DNA from: Paracoccaceae bacterium
GTDB taxonomy: Bacteria; Pseudomonadota; Alphaproteobacteria; Rhodobacterales; Rhodobacteraceae
NCBI GenBank assembly: GCA_025458985.1
Contig: JALORM010000048.1
Location: 1 to 9,176, forward strand
Reading direction: 5' to 3'
DNA: 9,176 nucleotides
The position numbers were made by a program, and so were the translations under genes. This document shows, in pieces, positions 6,565 to 9,176 of the stretch; positions within the stretch are counted from its first letter, which is position 1; each line of letters opens with the position of its first letter. The notes under the pieces were generated by a model. That model worked only from the letters and a program-made list of their open reading frames with translations, was not told the origin of the DNA and made no database searches.

Positions 6565-6655
6565 GGCGGGTGAGGGTCGGGCGGCCGATGCAGTTCAGCC
6601 CGCATGCCCTGATCGTCCCTGCCCTCCTGCCCGCTCCCTGCCGGGGACGTTCGGA

Positions 6656-8164
6656 ATGACCGGCGTCGCGCTCGCAGGCGCGCCGCTTGCGGTGGTTCTG
6701 GTGGCCATGGTCACGCTGCGCCAGCCCGCCGCCCGGGCGGGGGCCGCCGGTCTTGCGGTGGCGCTGGTACTCTCGTTCGCCGCCTTCGACCTTGGCGGAA
6801 GCGCACCCGGCGGCGCGCCTTCGGTGCTGACCGGAACGATGGCCGAGGCGCTGCACGCATCGGCGACGATCCTCTGGATCATCCTGCCGGCGCTTTCGAT
6901 CCACGAGTTCCAGACCCGCACGGGGGCGGTCGCACGGCTGCGCGACCGAATGGCCGGGATCACCGCCGACCGGCGGCTACAGGTGCTGCTGGTCGCCTGG
7001 TTCTTCGGGCTCTTCATCGAGGGTGCGGCCGGGTTCGGCACGCCGGTTGCGCTGGGGGCACCGCTCTTGGTCGGGCTCGGCTACGGTCCGGTCCGGGCGG
7101 TGGCGATGGCGCTTGTGGGCCACGCGGCGGGCGTGTCCTTCGGTGCGGTCGGCACCCCTGCCCTTGCGCAGGCCGAGGTCACGGGTCTCGATCCCGTGGC
7201 GCTTGCGGGCGCTACGGCTGCGCTGCATGTGCCGCTTGCGGCGGTGCTGCTGGTGGCGCTGCTCAGGCTTGCCGACGACGCTCCCCTCTCGCGCGCCGAC
7301 CTCGGCCGCGCGGGGCTGGCGCTGGGGTGCTTCGCCCTGCCCTTCCTGGGGCTGGCAACTTTGGCCGGGCCGGAACTTGCGACGCTCGGCGGCGCGCTGG
7401 CCGGCGCCGCGGCCTTCGTCGCGTTGATCCGCCGGGCCGCACCCGCTGCCGCCCCGTCCCCTGGGGCCAGGACCGGAGCGGCGCCCGGGCTTGCCGCCGA
7501 CCTCGCGCCCTACCTGGTGATCGTGCTGCTGGTGCTGGCGAGTCGCCTGATCGCGCCCTTGAAGGCAGCTCTCGTCGCACCGTCGCTAGACTGGACCCTG
7601 CCCGGCGGCTTCGCCGGAAGTTTCCAGCCGTTCTACCATCCCGGTACGCTGCTTCTTCTGGGGCTCGTTGCGGGTGCCGCGGCGACCGGGCGGGCCGGCG
7701 AGCTGCCCGCCGCCGTCGCCGCCGCGCTGCGCCGCCTGGCTCCGGTGGCGCTGGCGCTGCTCGCGATGCTGGCTCTGGCACGGCTGATGGTGCACGCCGG
7801 CATGATCGCCACGCTGGCCGAGGCCGCGGCGCGCACCGGGGCGGCCTGGCCGCTGCTCGCCCCGATGCTGGGCGTGCTTGGCACCTTCATCACCGGGTCG
7901 GCGACGGCGTCCAACATCCTCTTTTCAGGCCTGCAGCTGACGACCGCGGAAAGCCTCGGCCTGCCGCCCGTCGCGATGGCCGCGGCACAGGGCTACGGGG
8001 CAGCGGTCGGTAACCTCGTCGCGCCGCACAACATCATCGCGGGCTGTGCGGCGGTGGGCAGCGCCGGGCGCGAGGGCGAGGCGCTGCGCCGGACGGCGGG
8101 GGCATGCCTCCTTTCGAGCGCGCTGGCGGGGGCAGCGATCCTCGCAGTGACGGCAATGGTCTGA
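6656..8164 (+). CDS. L-lactate permease (LctP/LldP) family transporter
   Basis: A 502-residue polytopic inner-membrane protein of the lactate permease family (TC 2.A.14), which imports lactate or glycolate with protons. Two family-diagnostic regions are present: LLVAWFFGLFIEGAAGFGTPVA (111-132, with EGAAGFGTP at 122-130) and GVLGTFITGSATASNILFSGLQ (406-427). Strings of hydrophobic segments run from 4 to 500. It is shorter than typical LctP (about 530-560 residues). It also departs from the E. coli sequence as I remember it where GSDTSSN and the SPQSI region become GSATASN (414-420) and APHNI (456-460), so its substrate may differ. The ATG at 6656 is chosen because GGGGA lies 8 nt upstream and the first membrane segment follows at once; the in-frame extension to 6365 is Pro/Arg-rich and unlike the family. 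No lactate dehydrogenase gene is visible nearby. Confidence 0.86.
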   Translation: MTGVALAGAPLAVVLVAMVTLRQPAARAGAAGLAVALVLSFAAFDLGGSAPGGAPSVLTGTMAEALHASATILWIILPALSIHEFQTRTGAVARLRDRMAGITADRRLQVLLVAWFFGLFIEGAAGFGTPVALGAPLLVGLGYGPVRAVAMALVGHAAGVSFGAVGTPALAQAEVTGLDPVALAGATAALHVPLAAVLLVALLRLADDAPLSRADLGRAGLALGCFALPFLGLATLAGPELATLGGALAGAAAFVALIRRAAPAAAPSPGARTGAAPGLAADLAPYLVIVLLVLASRLIAPLKAALVAPSLDWTLPGGFAGSFQPFYHPGTLLLLGLVAGAAATGRAGELPAAVAAALRRLAPVALALLAMLALARLMVHAGMIATLAEAAARTGAAWPLLAPMLGVLGTFITGSATASNILFSGLQLTTAESLGLPPVAMAAAQGYGAAVGNLVAPHNIIAGCAAVGSAGREGEALRRTAGACLLSSALAGAAILAVTAMV

Positions 8165-8187
8165 GCCGACCGTTGCCGGCAGTCGGC
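8165..8187 (+). terminator. Small inverted repeat directly after the permease gene
   Basis: GCCGAC (8165-8170) and GTCGGC (8182-8187) form a 6-bp stem around an 11-nt loop that contains the 8-bp palindrome TGCCGGCA (8174-8181). It begins immediately after the permease stop codon. There is no T-tract. It overlaps the -35 region of the promoter proposed for the next gene, so it could be a terminator, a protein site, or both. Confidence 0.3.
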
Positions 8188-8200
8188 GCGGCCCCCATAT
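8172..8200 (+). promoter_or_regulatory. Candidate heat-shock (sigma-32/RpoH-type) promoter of the M48 protease gene
   Basis: CCCCATAT (8193-8200) matches the sigma-32 -10 consensus CCCCATNT at every defined position. GTTGCCG (8172-8178) is a partial -35 match (consensus CTTGAA), with 14 nt between the boxes. The same bases also read as a moderate housekeeping promoter: TTGCCG, 17 nt, CATATT (8196-8201). Either way transcription would start at about 8206-8208, at the ATG of the protease gene. M48 proteases such as HtpX are known heat-shock proteins in E. coli. Confidence 0.45.
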
Positions 8201-8207
8201 TCCCGCC

Positions 8208-8915
8208 ATGCTGAAGCTCACCCCGATCCTGCTGGCGATCCTCTATGCGGTGCTGATGTACCGCTTTTCGGTCTGGCGGACGGGCAAGGACCTTGACGCC
8301 CGCTCGACCGTCCTTGCCGATCCGGGCCTCAAGCCGGTGACGGACAGGCTTGCGGCCGCGCTCGGCCTCGACCGGATCAAGGTCCACATCTACGAAATCG
8401 CGCCGGTCAACGGACTCGCCGCGCCCGACGGGCGCATCTTCCTGACCCGCGGCTTCTACGAGAGGTACCGCGCGGGCGAGGTGACCGCCGAGGAGCTTGC
8501 CAGCGTCATCGCGCACGAACTGGGGCATGTGGCGCTTGGCCACACGCGCCGGCGGATGATCGACTTCTCGGGCCAGAACGCGATCCGCACGGCGCTGGCG
8601 ATGGTTCTGTCGCGGTTCCTGCCGGGCGCCGGGTTCTGGATCGCCAACATGCTGACATCGCTTCTGGCGGCGCGCCTGTCGCGCAGCGACGAGTTCGAGG
8701 CCGACGCCTATGCAGCGGCGCTTCTGACCAAGGCGGGGATCGGCACCGCGCCGCAGAAGGCGCTGTTCCGCAAGCTCGAGGGCCTGACCGGCATGAGGGC
8801 GGGCGCCGCGCCGGCCTGGATGATGAGCCATCCGAAGGTCGACAAGCGCATCGCCGCGATCGAGGCCCTGGAAGCCAGGTGGGGCGCCGCCCTGCCCGCC
8901 CCCGGCGGCAGATAG
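8208..8915 (+). CDS. M48-family zinc metalloprotease, membrane-anchored
   Basis: A 235-residue peptidase of the HtpX/Ste24/Oma1 group that probably takes part in quality control of membrane or envelope proteins. Residues 4-18 form a hydrophobic anchor (LTPILLAILYAVLMY). The catalytic domain shows HELGH (103-107), with H103 and H107 as zinc ligands and E104 as general base. The downstream DEFEADAYAAALL (161-173) supplies the ExxxD element, with E162 as third ligand. A second hydrophobic stretch (about 127-158) lies between them, as in HtpX-like proteins, and SHPKVDKRIAAIEAL (207-221) is the usual C-terminal M48 motif. No active-site residue is missing. At 235 residues it is shorter than HtpX (about 290), lacking the extra N-terminal membrane hairpin. 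The ATG at 8208 has no Shine-Dalgarno sequence, but a promoter element ends only 7 nt before it, so the mRNA may be leaderless. The permease gene ends 43 nt upstream on the same strand and the gene after it is convergent. Confidence 0.93.
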   Translation: MLKLTPILLAILYAVLMYRFSVWRTGKDLDARSTVLADPGLKPVTDRLAAALGLDRIKVHIYEIAPVNGLAAPDGRIFLTRGFYERYRAGEVTAEELASVIAHELGHVALGHTRRRMIDFSGQNAIRTALAMVLSRFLPGAGFWIANMLTSLLAARLSRSDEFEADAYAAALLTKAGIGTAPQKALFRKLEGLTGMRAGAAPAWMMSHPKVDKRIAAIEALEARWGAALPAPGGR

Positions 8916-8925
8916 GCGGACCGCG

Positions 8926-8968
8926 CCGGGGGCGCTGCCCCCGGACCCCCGGGGTATTTGGGACAAAA
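8926..8968. repeat. Rhodobacterales-type GC-rich intergenic repeat acting as likely bidirectional terminator
   Basis: CCGGGGGC (8926-8933) and GCCCCCGG (8937-8944) form an 8-bp stem with a GCT loop. A second palindrome CCCCGGGG (8947-8954) follows, then TATTTGGGACAAAA. The element lies between the stop codons of two convergent genes (8915 and 8976), where a shared terminator is expected. From memory, near-identical strings (GGGGGC-x-CTGCCCCC, then CCCCCGG and a TATTT tract) recur in intergenic regions of Rhodobacteraceae genomes. A second copy is not present in this window, so the repeat status rests on that recollection. Confidence 0.55.
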
Positions 8969-8975
8969 GGAAGGA

Positions 8976-9176
8976 TTAGCCGAGGGCCTTGCCGAGCCGC
9001 GGCAGCGCGGCGCGCTTGAGCAGCGGGCGGAGCGGCTGCGGCTGGCCGGAGAGGCGTTCGGCCTCGGCGCGGACGGTCCCGGCCGCGCGGGCGACCTCGG
9101 CCGGATGCTGCCGCCAGAGCGCGTGCAGGAAGGCGTCGGGATGTTCGGCGACAAGGCCGAGCGCGGCCAGGGTGCG
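8976..9176 (-). CDS. C-terminal part of an unidentified protein (partial)
   Basis: The last 66 codons and TAA stop of a minus-strand gene whose start lies beyond the window. The visible peptide begins RTLAALGLVAEHPDAFLHAL, continues as an Ala/Leu/Arg-rich, probably helical stretch (WRQHPAEVARAAGTVRAE) and ends PLLKRAALPRLGKALG. Codon use has the strong third-position G/C bias of real genes here, and the frame is open to the window edge. The stop codon lies just past the convergent M48 gene's terminator-like repeat, as expected for a genuine gene end. I do not recognise the family, and no catalytic motif is visible in this part. Confidence 0.65.
   Translation of the reverse strand, partial: RTLAALGLVAEHPDAFLHALWRQHPAEVARAAGTVRAEAERLSGQPQPLRPLLKRAALPRLGKALG

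Larger units (their letters stand above)
6283..6655. other. 373-bp non-coding stretch upstream of the permease gene
   Basis: No convincing gene is seen on either strand. Open frames here are arginine/proline-rich shadows without family features. It holds a 9-bp inverted repeat soon after the tetR stop (6298-6345), and the repeated CCGGCCGG element with a TTGACG box between copies (6536-6564). The last 15 nt carry GGGGA (6643-6647), the ribosome-binding site of the permease gene. The size suggests a regulatory region with a long leader, or a decayed gene. Confidence 0.5.

Noticed and set aside
6365..6655. 97-residue N-terminal extension of the permease
   Set aside because: Pro/Arg/Cys-rich and unlike the family; a ribosome-binding site and first membrane segment support the ATG at 6656.
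6188..6904. Minus-strand frames covering the 373-bp gap
   Set aside because: Arg/Gly-rich products without motifs, running into the tetR-type and permease genes; judged antisense shadows.
8034..8966. 310-codon minus-strand frame opposite the M48 protease
   Set aside because: Opposite strand encodes an intact HELGH metalloprotease; the antisense product is low complexity and crosses the terminator-like repeat.
1..9176. CRISPR arrays, tRNA or rRNA genes, insertion sequences, phage or defence genes
   Set aside because: No regularly spaced repeats, tRNA-like folds, terminal repeats with transposase, or recognisable defence domains were found; all major frames belong to ordinary metabolic, transport, regulatory or protease families.

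Overview
The window looks like a chromosomal segment of a GC-rich alphaproteobacterium, most likely Rhodobacterales (Rhodobacteraceae or Paracoccaceae). The basis is a G+C content of roughly two thirds by eye, strong G/C bias at third codon positions, protein family types typical of that group, and a C/G-rich intergenic repeat at 8926-8968 that I remember as common in that order. There are no tRNA or rRNA genes, no CRISPR array, and no transposase or integrase. Coding density is high, and nearly every gene belongs to a recognisable family.

Left part (1-5495, all minus strand): one directional gene set, read right to left. It encodes a PLP-dependent class III aminotransferase, tryptophan 2,3-dioxygenase (kynA), a periplasmic solute-binding protein, two permeases of the branched-chain amino acid ABC family (livH, livM) and the first eight codons of what is probably the ATPase gene. 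Gaps shrink along the set (97, 76 and 49 nt, then 4- and 8-nt overlaps), which fits an operon. Two of the gaps hold clear inverted repeats (4048-4078 and 1924-1950). The content suggests import and breakdown of an amino compound; tryptophan or a kynurenine-type aromatic amine is an attractive but unproven substrate.

Control region (5496-5616): the aminotransferase gene is divergent from a TetR-family regulator of the BetI type (5617-6282, plus strand). An AT-rich patch between them carries a perfect 10-bp palindrome (5525-5534), placed where a repressor would block the leftward promoter.

Right part (6283-9176): a 373-bp non-coding stretch with two inverted-repeat structures precedes a transporter of the L-lactate permease family (6656-8164). 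A short gap follows with a heat-shock (sigma-32-like) promoter candidate directly abutting a small membrane-bound M48 metalloprotease gene (8208-8915), whose transcript may be leaderless. The repeat/terminator at 8926-8968 separates it from the 3' end of a convergent unidentified gene (8976-9176, minus strand). I found no wholly new system; the points most worth checking are the kynA/aminotransferase/transporter operon with its regulator, the atypical lactate-permease relative, and the leaderless heat-shock protease.
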